Assembly (NCBI RefSeq): GCF_022965805.1
Contig: NC_133104.1
Coordinates: 29,007,727 to 29,071,726 of the forward strand
Source: Primulina eburnea
Lineage: Eukaryota > Streptophyta > Magnoliopsida > Lamiales > Gesneriaceae
DNA length: 64,000 nt
Direction of reading: 5' to 3'
Shown here: positions 1 through 11,178 of the stretch, piece by piece
Position numbering within the stretch: the stretch's first letter is position 1
Layout of the letters: each line of letters opens with the position of its first letter
Program-made: the position numbers and the translations under genes
The notes under the pieces: model-generated
Databases searched by the model: none
What the model saw: the letters and a program-made list of their open reading frames with translations, nothing else
Told to the model about the DNA's origin: nothing

Positions 1-314
1 TTTATACCCTACTTATAAGTGGGAGTTTTGATTTATTGTTGCTATATGTTACACTAAATTCTTGGAACCATTTAAAAGTTAGTTTGGTATTACCAACCAT
101 TTAAAGTGGATGCCTTGATTTATTATATATGAATATATATTATAATATTAAATTCTTGGAACCATTTAAATGTTTGTTTGGTTTTACCAACCATTTAATG
201 AGGGAACCTTGATTTACTATATATAAATATATCATAATATTAAATTCTTGGTACCATTTAAATGTTAGTTTGGTTTTACCAACCATTTAAAGTGGGAACC
301 TTGATTTAGTTTTT

Positions 315-325
<11 letters not shown>
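1..325. repeat. ~93-bp tandem repeat, about 3.4 copies
   Basis: A unit containing AAATTCTTGG, ACCATTTAAA, TTTACCAACCATTTAA and CCTTGATTTA recurs at 56, 150 and 242 (periods 94 and 92), with a partial copy before position 56. The unit itself contains the inverted-looking pair ACCATTTAAATG / TACCAACCATTTAA. There is no coding potential. It may be a minisatellite or part of an AT-rich repeat family. Confidence 0.8.

Positions 326-384
<59 letters not shown>
319..384. repeat. (AT)33 microsatellite
   Basis: An uninterrupted run of 33 AT dinucleotides directly abuts the 93-bp tandem repeat. It is a self-complementary tract. Confidence 0.97.
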
Positions 385-388
<4 letters not shown>

Positions 389-825
389 ACCATTTTATTA
401 AGTGGATTTCAATATTGTTCGTTAATGTTAACTTTATTAAAATACCAAGAGTGGATCCTTTAATCTCAACTACTTAAATTAAAATTTGAACAATTAAAAT
501 TTACCCATTAAAGATTCAAACAATTAAAATTAAAAAGAAACAAAAACAAAAACAAAAAAAAAAAGACATTGTAGTGGACTTGTAATTACCTTAGCTTCCC
601 TGTGGATACGATATCGTACTCACCGAATTATACTACTTGTGTACAACCTGCTCTTGGGAGTGCAACAATCAGAGTCGCAACAACATACATGAACATCCAT
701 AAACTTCATCATTTTGCGTAGAGGCATGTTTCAAAGCAAGTGACCGATAACATAAATCGCCTGATCAGACTAAACCATAGTACTGGGCTGACAGGGAAGA
801 ATCCACTGCCACATAAATTTGATCC
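385..825. other. Gene-free stretch with a possible Athila-type LTR end
   Basis: No ORF is supported here. At about 580-690 the order CCTGTGGATACGATAT, CGTACTC, TACTTGTGTAC resembles the conserved end of Athila/Tat LTRs; the same layout is seen reversed near 16800-16870 beside an Athila PBS. I infer a plus-strand LTR scrap. The A-rich tract at 525-565 has no clear role. Confidence 0.35.
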
Positions 826-946
826 CCGTTCATGCTTTAACGGGTGGATTGGTCCCCGTTCATGATTTAACACTTTCCAATCTTGATCTAAACTCGTTCA
901 TGCTTTAACAGGGTGGGTTGGTCCCGTTCATGCTTTAACGCTTTCC
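826..946. repeat. 53-bp direct repeat pair with internal repeats
   Basis: Two similar ~53-bp blocks (826-878 and 893-946) each contain CGTTCATGCTTTAAC twice, separated by GGGTGG(A/G)TTGGTCCC and ending ACGCTTTCC or ACACTTTCC. The motif GTTCATG(C/A)TTTAAC therefore occurs four times in about 120 bp. The block ends four bases before LTR-A. Confidence 0.8.
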
Positions 947-1645
947 TATTGTAACGTCTCCTCGTTTTAAAAATGCGGAATATTTTTTTTCTGCAAAATT
1001 AAAGCTCGCATTTTCGAAATAACATTTAAAAATGATCTTAAATATTCGACCATAAAAATAGCGTCGTTTAAAAATAATCAAACTCATCTTTTAAAATAAT
1101 CATATTTATTTTAACATAAAAATAGGCATGTTGTCGTACTGAAAATATCATTTAAAAATACTCATAAGAATTTGTCAATAAAAAGGAGGAAAAATCGTAA
1201 TAGAAAAATATATCATTTAAAAATGATCTTAAATATTTGTCAGTAAAAATAGCGCAGTTTAAAATAATCCAACTCATCTAAAATCATACGTAAACATAAA
1301 CGTATAAAAATTCTTAAAATCATCAACGTATGAAAATATTCATCTCCTCTCAATCTCATAAATCGTAATGCGGAAAACATGTGGTCCTCGGGTCGTGTCA
1401 CCTTACCAGGTTTGCCTACTCAGAGTTCGGCAGCTCCAGTCTCCTCATCATTAAGCTCACCTGCATCACACATGCCTAGTGAGTCTAAAGACTCAACACA
1501 CCTGCACCGTTAATAACAAGTACATATACGTAGCACACAGCAGTGAAAAATATCATACTCAATATATCTTATATGAACTTAAAAGCATTCGTGTCTGCAG
1601 TAAAAATCATATATGTAAACGTGTCCTTTAAAAAACATTGTAATA

Positions 1646-1855
1646 ATCATATCATGTCATCTCATGTCATCATATACGTAAACGTGTCGTGTAAAAATCA
1701 TATCGTGTAAAATCATGTCATCTCATGTCATCATATACGTTTACGTTTCGTGTAAAATCATATCGTATTAAATCATGTCATCATATACGTATACGTGTCG
1801 TGTAAAATCATATCGTGTAAAATCATGTCATCTCATGTCATCATATACGTATACA
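1646..1855. repeat. 60-bp tandem repeat inside LTR-A, about 3.5 copies
   Basis: Units of 60 bp start near 1651, 1711, 1771 (50 bp, one CTCATGTCAT decamer missing) and 1821. Each contains AATCATGTCATCTCATGTCA, TCATATACGT and TCGTGTAAAATCATATCG. The array lies in the transcribed part of the LTR and has no ORF. Confidence 0.85.
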
Positions 1856-2042
1856 TTTTCTTTTTAATTGAATTCAGTTCATTAGTTGTGACTTTCGTAT
1901 CATCATGTCATCATGTCAGTCGATGGATCCATCTACGTGTAACCGCGGTGCCCGGCGGCGGGGGACATCAGCGACACTCTCACCCGTCAACTTAGCCCGA
2001 TCCTATCATATCATCATATCATGTCAATGGAAATACGATCGC

Positions 2043-2097
2043 CGGGCTCCCTCTGGGGCCTTCTCCCGTAAACGGGCTCCCTCTGGGGCCTTTTCCC
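2043..2097. repeat. 30-bp tandem duplication in LTR-A
   Basis: CGGGCTCCCTCTGGGGCC occurs at 2043 and 2073, followed by TTCTCCC or TTTTCCC. It is a short GC-rich direct duplication of the kind common in Tekay LTRs. Confidence 0.85.
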
Positions 2098-2974
2098 TCA
2101 CGATATCTCCAATCATATCATCAAGTCATCTTGTTAGTCACAACTAAATCACTTCCTTCAAAACGTGTCATCATATTCATCACTTAATAAAAGCATGCAT
2201 ATACGTAATTTTTCCTTTAAACCAAGCATGCACCGTAATTATCATAATTGCGTAAAAATCGTAAACATGATGCATAAACATTTAAAACATGATAAAATGT
2301 GATCAGGGCGCTGACAGGACCAAAATCTCACTTGGGTGCAAAATGACCATTTTGCCCCCTGGAAACCCAAAAATTATCGTTTCACCCCTAAATGTAAAAT
2401 TCCACGTTTTTGACATATTCTTAATTCCATTGATTCTAACGTCTCCCAAATAATTATTTAAGCCTACAAGAATTTTCTCATATTTTTATTTGGCTTAAAT
2501 CGTTGACTTTTAAATTAATATTTAATTATAACATATTAATGCGTTTTAATCTCGAATTAAACCAAACCTTAGCATAAAATTTCCAAATTAAAAAATTAGA
2601 CTTCTAATAATTATTTGAACTTAAATATAATTTTTCATAATTTTATTAAGCTTAAATCTAGGCATTTCAATTAATTCCTTAATTAACATTTCGTGTGGCG
2701 ATTAAATCACGAATAATTCCAAAACTCATTATTTTGATCCGAAGCTTACCAAACTCCTTAAAATATCCCAAAATTTTTTTAAAAGCATCCCTAGAAATAA
2801 AATTGAGTCCATTTCATAACTTAACCGAATTGTTTTAAAACTTGGACCAGTGTCCCGATTTTAACCCGAATCAAACGGAAACTTAACCAAAACTTTCCAA
2901 ACTTTTTACCACACTCAAGGAACATCTATAAGGCTCTAAAACCACCAAGACCAGACCAACAAATTCTTCGAACC

Positions 2975-4014
2975 TGTTGGATAAATGAAATAATAAAGAG
3001 AAGAGTGGAAAAAGAAGTGGGAGTTATTCCACATTGGAAGATTAGCCTAAGTGAGTCTCCCTTATAAGCTCCTAGTGTGAGCTATGGGTTTGGGCCCCAA
3101 GGGGTACCAGAAGTTTTTAGACGGGGGAAGACGCTAGCAGGCTATGTCTCGGTTAGTTAAACACACGCGCGCGCGCGCCCGCCCGGCCCGGCACGGCGCG
3201 GGGCGGTGAGGTGAGGTGCGATGCGTTGCGGTCTTTGACCAATATTAATCTTTTTGGACCAAATTTATTTGGAAATTAGATTTTATGATGATGCATATGG
3301 ACAGGCGGAGGCGCGCGTATGCGCCAATTATCGCGCAGGGGCGCGCTTGCTTCTGGTTCGGTGGCAAACGAACAGAGCAAAGCGTGCGGCCGCGCGGCTT
3401 CTTGCGCGGGTGCACGCGAATTGATGTGCCTGAGGACAGTAAGCTGCACGCGGTCGCGCAGCTTCTCGCGCGGATGCGCGCGATGTTCTGGCCGATTGTT
3501 GGGCGAGAACAGTAGGTCGCGCGCGGCCGCGCGTGTTGTCGCGCGACTGCGCGCTCTGCGCAGCTTCAGAAATCTTGTGCGTCCATTGGCATAAAAGCAT
3601 CTGTTCGTGGCAACTACTGCACCAAACCATGTGTCCATTACACATAGTTGTGACTCTTCAACACATCCGGTATGGAAAGACGTGACTCTTCAACACATCC
3701 GGTGATCATCTATAAATAACCCCCTCATCATTTTGAATTGGCTGCTGAATTTTCATTGCATTTCTTCTCATATTGCTGCACTCAATCTCGTTTTTATACT
3801 TGAAAGATTACTGCAAATTTTGTTCGTTGAAATCAAGAGTTTGTTGTGCTACTACTCTTGATAATAGTCGTTGTATCTTAGAGACGATTGCCGTTAACGC
3901 AAAGCACTTGTATACGGGCAATATTGTCTTGCGGATAAAGGATTTATCCTTGCCTCGACTGAAAGACTTGTTGCTGTTCCAAAATTTCGAGAAGGACACC
4001 AGGTACAAACAACA
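2975..4014 (+). repeat. 5' LTR of Copia-1
   Basis: The 1040-bp LTR is bounded by TG...CA and matches 8495-9516. It includes a GC-rich segment (about 3160-3600) full of CGCG, with a 14-bp perfect palindrome CGCGCGGCCGCGCG at 3520-3533. ORFs at 3276-3645 on both strands arise only from that GC-rich composition. The LTR end was set from the 3' copy plus the target duplication. Confidence 0.93.
3650..3720 (+). promoter_or_regulatory. Copia-1 U3 promoter: tandem element plus TATA box
   Basis: GTGACTCTTCAACACATCCGGT is present twice (3650 and 3682), separated by 10 bp, directly upstream of CTATAAATAAC (3710-3720). The second LTR has the same arrangement with its TATA box at 9213-9223. Tandem enhancer-like boxes ahead of a TATA box are usual in copia LTRs; transcription is inferred to start about 30 bp downstream. 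Confidence 0.7.
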
Positions 4015-4058
4015 ATCGCAAGACGATATTCGTGTTCTACATCTCTGAATTCTGAAAA

Positions 4059-5415
4059 ATGTCAAGCACATCATTCACTCCCATGGCTACTACTCCCGCT
4101 CATGGTGAAAAGACATCGAAGCACCGGTGCCGACTTCAAACGTTGGCAACAGAAAATGCTGTTCTATCTCACTACTCTAAGCATGTCTCGATTTTTGAAG
4201 GAGGATCCACCTACAATTGCAGAAGATGATACCAACACACAACGAAGAAACGCTGTAGAAGCATGGAACCACAGCGATTTCTTATGCAGGAATTACATAC
4301 TAAATGGCCTTGATGAAACACTTTATAGTGTCTATTGCTCAGTAAAGACTGCAAAGGAATTGTGGGATTCCTTGGAGAAAAACTACAAGACGGAGGATGC
4401 GGGCATCAAGAAGTTTGTTGTTGGTAAATTCCTAGACTTCAAAATGACCGACTCCAAAACTGTTATTAGCCAAGTGCAGGAATTTCAGATCATTCTCCAT
4501 GACTTGCTTTCTGAGGGAATGTTATTGAATGAGCCCTTCCAAGTAGCAGCACTCATCGAAAAGTTGCCACCTATGTGGAATGACTTCAAAAACTATCTCA
4601 AGCACAAGCGAAAGGAGGTGAAACTCGAAGATCTAATCGTGAGACTTAGAATCGAGGAAGACAACCGAAATTGTGAGGCCAAGACATATAAAAGGGCAAT
4701 GGAAATTGAGGCTAAAGCAAACCTAGCGGAATCAAGTACAAGTCACAAGAGAAAGCGACCGAACGATGACAAGAAACAAGGAAAAGCCAAGAAGTTCAAA
4801 GGGAACTGCTTCAATTGTGGCAAGCCGAATCACATGGCAAAAGATTGTCGTCTTCCAAAAAGAGACAATACTAAGCAGAAACAAAGGCAAGCGAATGTCG
4901 TCGAAGAATGGTATGTACCAGTTGATATTTCGCAACTTGATTTATCTGCTGCTGTATTTGAAGCCAACTTGGTGGACAATCCAAGAGAGTGGTGGATAGA
5001 CACCGGATCTACTAGCCACATTTGTGCCGAGAAGGAGATTTTCTCATCCTACTCTCCCAACAGTGAAAGGAAACTATTTATGGGAAACTCTACAACGTCT
5101 GATGTCGTAGGAGTTGGAGAAGTAGTGCTGAAGATGACTTCAGGCAAAGAAGTAACGCTCAAGAATGTACTGCATGTGCCGGACATTCGGAAGAACTTGG
5201 TTTCTGGTTCTTTGTTGAGTAAGGCCGATTTTAGGCTTGTGTTCGAATCGGACAAATTTGTATTAACCAAGAGTGGTGTTTTTATATGCAAAGGGTACCA
5301 AGATAATGGTCTCTTTAAGATGAATGTAATGAATGTTATCCGCCAAGAGGCGAAGAATAAAGCTATAAATTCTTCGTACTTGATTGAAAGTTCATATTTA
5401 TGGCATAAAGATTGA
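4059..5415 (+). CDS. gag: Copia-1 gag-protease (frameshifted at both ends)
   Basis: This encodes the Gag polyprotein and aspartic protease of Copia-1. The open frame 4102-5415 (437 codons) begins inside the gag: [12 protein letters not shown] is the usual start of the UBN2-type Gag domain (roughly residues 10-190). It is followed by a CCHC zinc knuckle [14 protein letters not shown] near residue 235 and the protease motif [12 protein letters not shown] near residue 298. The likely original ATG is at 4059 in another frame ([12 protein letters not shown]...), so a 1-base shift around 4110-4125 separates them. The frame ends at 5415 inside the pre-integrase zinc motif (LWHK). A 1-base loss there shifts reading to the pol frame at 5412, so full-length Gag-Pol cannot be made from this copy without frameshifting. 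Confidence 0.9.
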
Positions 5416-7961
5416 GACATGTTAACTTTAGCACGTTGCAAAGACTTGCAAACCAAAATGTAATACCTACATTTAAAAAGGATCCACAACACAAGTGTGA
5501 GATCTGTGTTGAAGCAAAAATGGCAAAGGTCCCTTTCCATTCGGTAACGAGAAGTACTACGCCGCTTGAGTTAATCCATACTGATATATGTGATTTGAAA
5601 TATGTTCAAACTCGAGGTGGCAAGAAGTATTTCATAACATTCATTGATGATTGCACAAGGTTTTGCTATGTCTATTTATTAAAAAGCAAAGATGAAGCAA
5701 TAGAAACATTCAAAGCTTATAAGAATGAAGTAGAGAATCAAATCAGTTCAAAGATCAAAATGATAAGAAGTGATCGAGGTGGAGAGTATGTTGCTCCGTT
5801 TGAAGAATTTTGCATAACATCGGGCATAATTCATGAAACTACAGCCCCATACTCACCTCAATCAAACGGAGTAGCAGAACGCAAGAATCGTACTCTTAAG
5901 GAGATGATGAATGCGTTGTTGATAAACTCAGGCTTACCCCAAAACTTGTGGGGGGAAGCGATTCTCTCAGCGAACTACATTCTCAATAAAATACAACTCA
6001 AAGGAAACAATGAGACTCCATATGAGAAATGGAAAAAGCGTAAACCATCTTACAAATACCTCAAAGTGTGGGGGTGTTTGGCTAAAGTAGAAATACCAAA
6101 GCCAAAACAAGTTAAGATTGGACCTAAAACAATCGACTGCATCTTCATTGGATATGCAACTAATAGTAGTGCATATCGCTTCTTAGTGCACAAATCTGAA
6201 GTTCCTGATATCAGTGAGGGAACGATAATTGAATCAAGGAACGCCGTATTCTTTGAAAATATGTTTCCTTGTAAAGAAAGGAAAGAATCCCGTCTAAACA
6301 AAAGACCTTATGAAACTTCGATTGCACCAGTTCAAGGCAATGAAGATATAAGGCGCAGTAAGAGAGCGAGGGTTGAAAAGTCATTTGGTCCCGATTATCT
6401 AACATACTTGTTAGATAATGAACCAAGAACTATTCAAGAGGCTCTATCAAATCCAGAAGCTCCTTTCTGGAAAGAAGCAATCAAAAGTGAAATAGATTCC
6501 ATAATGTACAACCACACATGGGAGTTAGTTGATCTTCCTCCGGGTTGTAAACCTTTAGGATGCAAATGGATCCTTAAAAGGAAATACAAAGAAGATGGAT
6601 CTATAGATAAATATAAAGCTCGATTGGTTGCCAAAGGGTTTATACAACAAGAGAGATATGATTTCTTTGACACATACTCTCCAGTTACGAGAATCACATC
6701 CATTCGTGTTCTCATAGCCATTGCATCGCTGCATGACCTTGAGATTCCTCAAATGGATGTTAAAACAGCCTTTCTAAATGGAGTATTGGAAGAAGAAATC
6801 TATATGGAACAACCCGAGGGGCTTGTTGTACCCGGACAAGAGAAAAAGGTGTGTAAACTTGTCAAGTCCCTATACGGACTCAAACAAGCACCTAAACAGT
6901 GGCATAAAAAATTTGATACCACAATGATATCAAATGGTTTCAAAATCAATGAGTGTGACAAGTGCGTCTACATTAAAGGAAATGAAAATGTATATGTAAT
7001 TGTTTGCCTTTATGTAGATGACATGTTAATCATGGGAAATGATCATGAGTTGATCATGAATACTAAGAAAATGTTGAAAAAACATTTTGATATGAAAGAC
7101 TTGGGGTTATGTGATATAATAATAGGGATTAAAATCTCTAGGAATTCTGAAGGAATTATATTATCACAAACTCATTATGTTGAAAAGGTTCTTGAAAAGT
7201 TCAAGGCACTCGACAATCCTTCGGCAAGAACACCTTTAGATTTGGGTGTTCATTTAGCAAAGAATCGAGGAGAACCTATTGATCAACTAGAATATGCAAG
7301 GATAATCGGTAGTCTAATGTACTTGACTAATTGTACCCAACCAGATCTTGCATATTCCGTAAACAAGTTAAGTAGGTTTACAAGCAATCCAAATAAGGAT
7401 CATTGGAAAGCCTTGACGAGAGTGCTTGGATATTTAAAATACACCATGAACTTTGGATTAGTATATACGAAATATCCAGCAGTATTGGAAGGATTCTGTG
7501 ATGCAAATTGGATATCTGACACAAAAGACTCCAAGTCCACAAGTGGATATGTGTTCACGATTGGTGGAGGAGCGGTGTCATGGAAATCTTCTAGGCAAAC
7601 ATGTATAGCTCGATCCACGATGGAATCCGAGTTTATTGCTTTGGACAAAGCAGGAGAAGAAGCCGAGTGGCTAAGAAACTTCCTAGAAGATATTCCTTGT
7701 TGGAATAAACCAGTGTCTTCTATTGTAATTCATTGTGATAGTCAATCAGCAATAGGAAGAGCACAAAGCAGTATGTACAATGGTAAGTCTCGACATATTC
7801 GTCGAAGACATAATACCATAAGACAATTGATCTCAAATGGGGTTATTTCTGTTGAATATGTGAAATCAAAGGAAAACCTAGCGGATCCGTTTACTAAAGG
7901 TATAAATCGAGATCAATTGTACAAGCTAATAAGGGGAATGGGCTTGAAAGCCACAAAATAA
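5412..7961 (+). CDS. pol: Copia-1 pol: integrase, reverse transcriptase, RNase H
   Basis: An 849-codon open frame continues the polyprotein. The first 60 residues complete the HHCC integrase zinc-binding motif (H...H...CEICVEAKM). The DDE core follows: HTDICDLK, then [15 protein letters not shown] and the glutamate after [15 protein letters not shown] variable linker leads to reverse transcriptase from about residue 340 ([18 protein letters not shown]), with [10 protein letters not shown] and an intact YVDDMLIMG catalytic motif near residue 537. RNase H follows ([26 protein letters not shown]). The protein ends LADPFTKG...MGLKATK. Translation here begins at an in-frame leucine codon created by the upstream frameshift, so this is the downstream part of one Gag-Pol, not a separate gene. 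Confidence 0.95.
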   Translation: MRHVNFSTLQRLANQNVIPTFKKDPQHKCEICVEAKMAKVPFHSVTRSTTPLELIHTDICDLKYVQTRGGKKYFITFIDDCTRFCYVYLLKSKDEAIETFKAYKNEVENQISSKIKMIRSDRGGEYVAPFEEFCITSGIIHETTAPYSPQSNGVAERKNRTLKEMMNALLINSGLPQNLWGEAILSANYILNKIQLKGNNETPYEKWKKRKPSYKYLKVWGCLAKVEIPKPKQVKIGPKTIDCIFIGYATNSSAYRFLVHKSEVPDISEGTIIESRNAVFFENMFPCKERKESRLNKRPYETSIAPVQGNEDIRRSKRARVEKSFGPDYLTYLLDNEPRTIQEALSNPEAPFWKEAIKSEIDSIMYNHTWELVDLPPGCKPLGCKWILKRKYKEDGSIDKYKARLVAKGFIQQERYDFFDTYSPVTRITSIRVLIAIASLHDLEIPQMDVKTAFLNGVLEEEIYMEQPEGLVVPGQEKKVCKLVKSLYGLKQAPKQWHKKFDTTMISNGFKINECDKCVYIKGNENVYVIVCLYVDDMLIMGNDHELIMNTKKMLKKHFDMKDLGLCDIIIGIKISRNSEGIILSQTHYVEKVLEKFKALDNPSARTPLDLGVHLAKNRGEPIDQLEYARIIGSLMYLTNCTQPDLAYSVNKLSRFTSNPNKDHWKALTRVLGYLKYTMNFGLVYTKYPAVLEGFCDANWISDTKDSKSTSGYVFTIGGGAVSWKSSRQTCIARSTMESEFIALDKAGEEAEWLRNFLEDIPCWNKPVSSIVIHCDSQSAIGRAQSSMYNGKSRHIRRRHNTIRQLISNGVISVEYVKSKENLADPFTKGINRDQLYKLIRGMGLKATK

Positions 7962-8494
7962 AAATGTTTATAGCGGTAACCCAACCTTGTGAATTGGAGA
8001 TCCCAAAACCTTGGTTCAATGGGAAAACTAAGTTATAAATATTGGTTGAACACTTGGAAACAATGAAGGCTCATTCCTAAAACGTCCAAGTAAAATGTAC
8101 CTGCGACATGTGGTGAGGTTAATTTATTTTAATGATTCCTATACCTAAGAGGTAGAGTACGGCAGGATACTCTTGATAGGAGATCACCTATGTAAGTGCG
8201 AAGTGATGGCCGCTTCAAGAACGCTTATGAATCTAAGATATGGTCCAGGGCCGAAACGGACACAACATGAGAACAAAATTTTGTTAGAGCTATTGTTGTG
8301 TAAGTGCTGTTGACTTGGTTTACATAAACGGTTGAATGGTTCAAGACATCATGTCACCAAGCAACTAGTAAATCCGATGGTATTTTACTACGGAAGGTTC
8401 AAAGCCAAAAGCTACCTTTCCCGATGCAATAATAGTTCAAAAGAACTTTCAAGTGAATCTTCATTCATGCATAAGTTTCATTCATGTGGGGGAT
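7962..8494 (+). other. Copia-1 3' untranslated region and polypurine tract
   Basis: About 520 bp lie between the pol stop and the 3' LTR and contain no ORF of note. The purine-rich CATGTGGGGGAT directly before the LTR (about 8484-8494) is the expected plus-strand primer site. Confidence 0.75.
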
Positions 8495-9516
8495 TGTTGG
8501 ATAAATGAAATAATAAAGAGAAGAATGGAAAAAAAAGTGGGAGTTATCCCACATTGGAAGATTAGCCTAAGTGAGTCTCCCTTATAAGCTCCTAGTGTGA
8601 GCTATGGGTTTGGGCCCCAAGGGGTACCAGAAGTTTTTAGACGGGGGAAGACGCTAGTAGGCTATGTCTCGGTTAGTTAAACACACGCAGGCGCGCGCCC
8701 GCCCGGCTCGGCTCGACGCGGTGTGGTGAGGTGCGATGCGGTGCGGTCTTTGACCAATATTAATCTTTTTGGACCAAATTTATTTGGAAATTAGATTTTA
8801 TGATGATGCATATGGACAAGCGGAGGCGCGCGTATGCGCCAATTATCGCGCAGGGGCGTGCTTGCTTCTGGTTCGATGGCCAACGAACAGAGCAATGCGC
8901 GCGGCCGCGTGGGTGCGCGCGCATTGATGTGCCTGAGGACAGTAAGCTGCGCGCGGTCGCGCAGCTTCTCGCGCGGATGCGCGCGATGTTCTGGCCGATT
9001 GTTGGGCGAGAACAGTAGGGCGCGCGCGGCCGCGCGTGTTGTCACGCGGCTGCGCGCACTGCGCAGTTTCAGAAATCTTGCGCGTCCATTGGCATAAAAG
9101 CATCTGTTCGTGGCAACTACTGCACCAAACCATGTGTCCATTACACATAGTTGTGACTCTTCAACACATCCGGTATGGAAAGACGTGACTCTTCAACACA
9201 TCCGGTGATCATCTATAAATAACCCCCTCATCATTTTGAATTGGCTGCGGAATTTTCATTGCATTTCTTCTCATATTGCTGCACTCAATCTCGTTTTTAT
9301 ACTTGAAAGATTACTGCAAATTTGTTCGTTGAAATCAAGAGTTTGTTGTGCTACTACTCTTGATAATAGTCGTTGTATCTTAGAGACGATTGCCGTTAAC
9401 GTAAAGCACTTGTATACGGGCAATATCGTCTTGCGGATAAAGGATTTATCCTTGCCTCGACTGAAAGACTTGTTGCTGTTCCAGAATTTCGAGAAGGACA
9501 CCAGGTACAAACAACA
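8495..9516 (+). repeat. 3' LTR of Copia-1
   Basis: The 1022-bp partner of 2975-4014 ends ...ACAAACAACA and is followed by the target duplication GAACC. It carries the same GC-rich block (palindrome at 9023-9036), duplicated U3 box and TATA box (9213-9223). The size difference comes from short indels in the GC-rich block. Confidence 0.93.
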
Positions 9517-10925
9517 GAACCATCCCTGCACGCTGCTGGAAAAAGACACTAGTGATCCTCGAAACCATAGCTCACCATACCCACCATATATCGACCTTAG
9601 CTCTACACCGAAGGGACCAGCTCTTAACCCATCTCTACCTGACCACCTTAGGACCCCTCTGGACTCCATGGATCCACGGCCCTAGCCCTATACAGCCTAC
9701 ACTACAAACGCTATCGCTAAAACCCAAAAACACCCTCACGCGGCCGCTTCACCTCAACACCAGCAGATGTTCTAAAGGCATGTCCAGCAGCTTGCGACCC
9801 TTTCTAAACCATGGTTCAGACCCAGCAAGGTTGGTCCATGGCCTGGAACAGCCTCTCACGCTGCCGGCTCACTCCACAACTCGATCTACCCTAAAAAACG
9901 TGGCCCCTCTTCACATCTCCCTGATTTGCCTTCTTACCACGAGAAAGATTCGATTCCAGCCTACTATCCCTTCCTTCTCGATGCTTATGGCCCCTCATGG
10001 CTCTCATCAGCAACCCCTTGCACCAGGAAATTAAACGTGAAATGCAAAAGAGTGATACATGCATGGACCGAAACAAACAAAACATGGAACTCGGATCTAC
10101 ACATGCCGAAGGAAACCTCCATAAAAAAACACACATAACAGTATATATATGAAGTAAATGATGCAGAAATAAGGGTACGGGGCGTGCCTTAGATGAAATG
10201 GCGCGACAAGATCGAAGACGAGTGCCGGAATGATTTCTTTTTCAAGAACAAAGAATGACCGAGGAAGCCTTCAGCTTTGTGAGATTGTAAATGGAGGGAA
10301 CAGAGAGAATGATGAGGAGTGAAGAGGGTGTCGGTTGGTGGGGTGGGGAATGATAGGTTTAGGATTAATTAAGTAGTAATTAAGTAGTTAAAATTAGCTA
10401 ATGAGCCTTAATTTACTAATTAAAATTTAAAAATTTATTTAAAGCCCAACAAGCTTAAAAGTAGGTCAATTAAATCCAAACACACTCCCGAAAAATATTT
10501 CGTGTTAGAAAGATTTTGAAAATATTAGCTGAACCCTCAAACATTTCCCCGATTCGCTAAAATTTACGCATCGTTAAAAATTAAAATCTTGCGGGTAAAA
10601 ATACCCAATAAATCCCAATTTTTGAAAAATAACTTTAAAACATCTTATAATAATTAATAAAAATTAATCGTGTAATTAAAATAATTTTCTTGAAAATCTC
10701 CCGGTCTCCGCACCTCGTTCGTGCGCGAAATGAAACTTAAAAATCATAGTGCATGAACTTTTAAATTTCATGAATTAAATCATATCATGCAGTAATAATG
10801 CATAAAATACATAAAAATAATTAAACACAATTTAATAAAATAAAAATACATTTTATGCTTTAAAAGAATTTAGTAATTTGCATGCATGTGGTTTACGTGG
10901 ACTTTTCGATTTTCGAGTCGTTACA

Positions 10926-11178
10926 CCTACCCCATACATAAATTGGTCACAAGACATTTAGCATACCTCAAAAACTTGAAATATTTTCTTTGCACGTCGA
11001 ACATACTTACTTGACGTTGAGGGATTCGTTGGATCTCGCTTGGGGCTACTGCTGCACATATTAACTTGAATTTCAATACTTAACTTGCATACTCAGACGT
11101 AGGTATTCTTGTCTCACCACCGAATTAAATAGATAGCTTATGATATTCGAGATCACTCGGGACTTGACCTCGTTAAAT
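10926..11178. other. Spacer between LTR-A and LTR-B
   Basis: About 250 bp contain no ORF or recognised repeat. It may be flanking DNA of a solo LTR-A or the residual internal end of a non-coding element. Confidence 0.5.

Larger units (their letters stand above)
2975..9516 (+). mobile_element. Copia-1, complete Ty1/copia LTR retrotransposon
   Basis: A 6542-bp element with two similar LTRs (2975-4014 and 8495-9516) begins TGTTGG and ends AACAACA. It is flanked by the 5-bp target duplication GAACC (2970-2974 and 9517-9521) inside LTR-A. The internal order is gag, protease, integrase, reverse transcriptase, RNase H, which is copia order. Coding is broken by one frameshift near the gag start and one at the protease/integrase join (5410); pol is otherwise open. 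The LTRs differ by point changes and a few indels, so the insertion is younger than LTR-A but not very recent. The clade within copia is not assigned. Confidence 0.95.
950..10925 (-). mobile_element. Tekay-like gypsy LTR (LTR-A), probable solo LTR, split by Copia-1
   Basis: The LTR starts TGTAACGTCTCC and ends TCGAGTCGTTACA, giving the TG...CA ends of an LTR. About 3.4 kb remains once Copia-1 is removed. Internal landmarks (GGTCCTCGGGT, GTGAGTCTAAAGACTCA, the AT-rich end with GCATGCATG) also occur in the other Tekay-type LTRs of this window. Flanking bases are CCTAT (945-949) and CCTAC (10926-10930), compatible with a 5-bp target duplication with one mismatch and so with a solo LTR. Alternatively it is the 3' LTR of a minus-strand element whose polypurine tract would be the complement of CCTACCCCATAC. 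No gene is seen in it; the ORFs at 1795-2147 and 9552-10138 lack any recognisable domain. Confidence 0.7.

Noticed and set aside
1646..1855. CRISPR-like array
   Set aside because: The repeats are directly tandem without unique spacers, inside a plant LTR.
3276..3645. Overlapping ORFs on both strands (up to 120 codons) in the Copia-1 LTRs, repeated at 8791-9148
   Set aside because: They exist because CGCG-rich DNA lacks stop codons; frames on both strands are Arg/Ala-rich and no domain is seen.
9552..10138. ORFs of 70-160 codons on both strands
   Set aside because: They are inside LTR-A, Pro/Leu/Thr-rich, with no domain; one of the local frames starts in the Copia-1 LTR.
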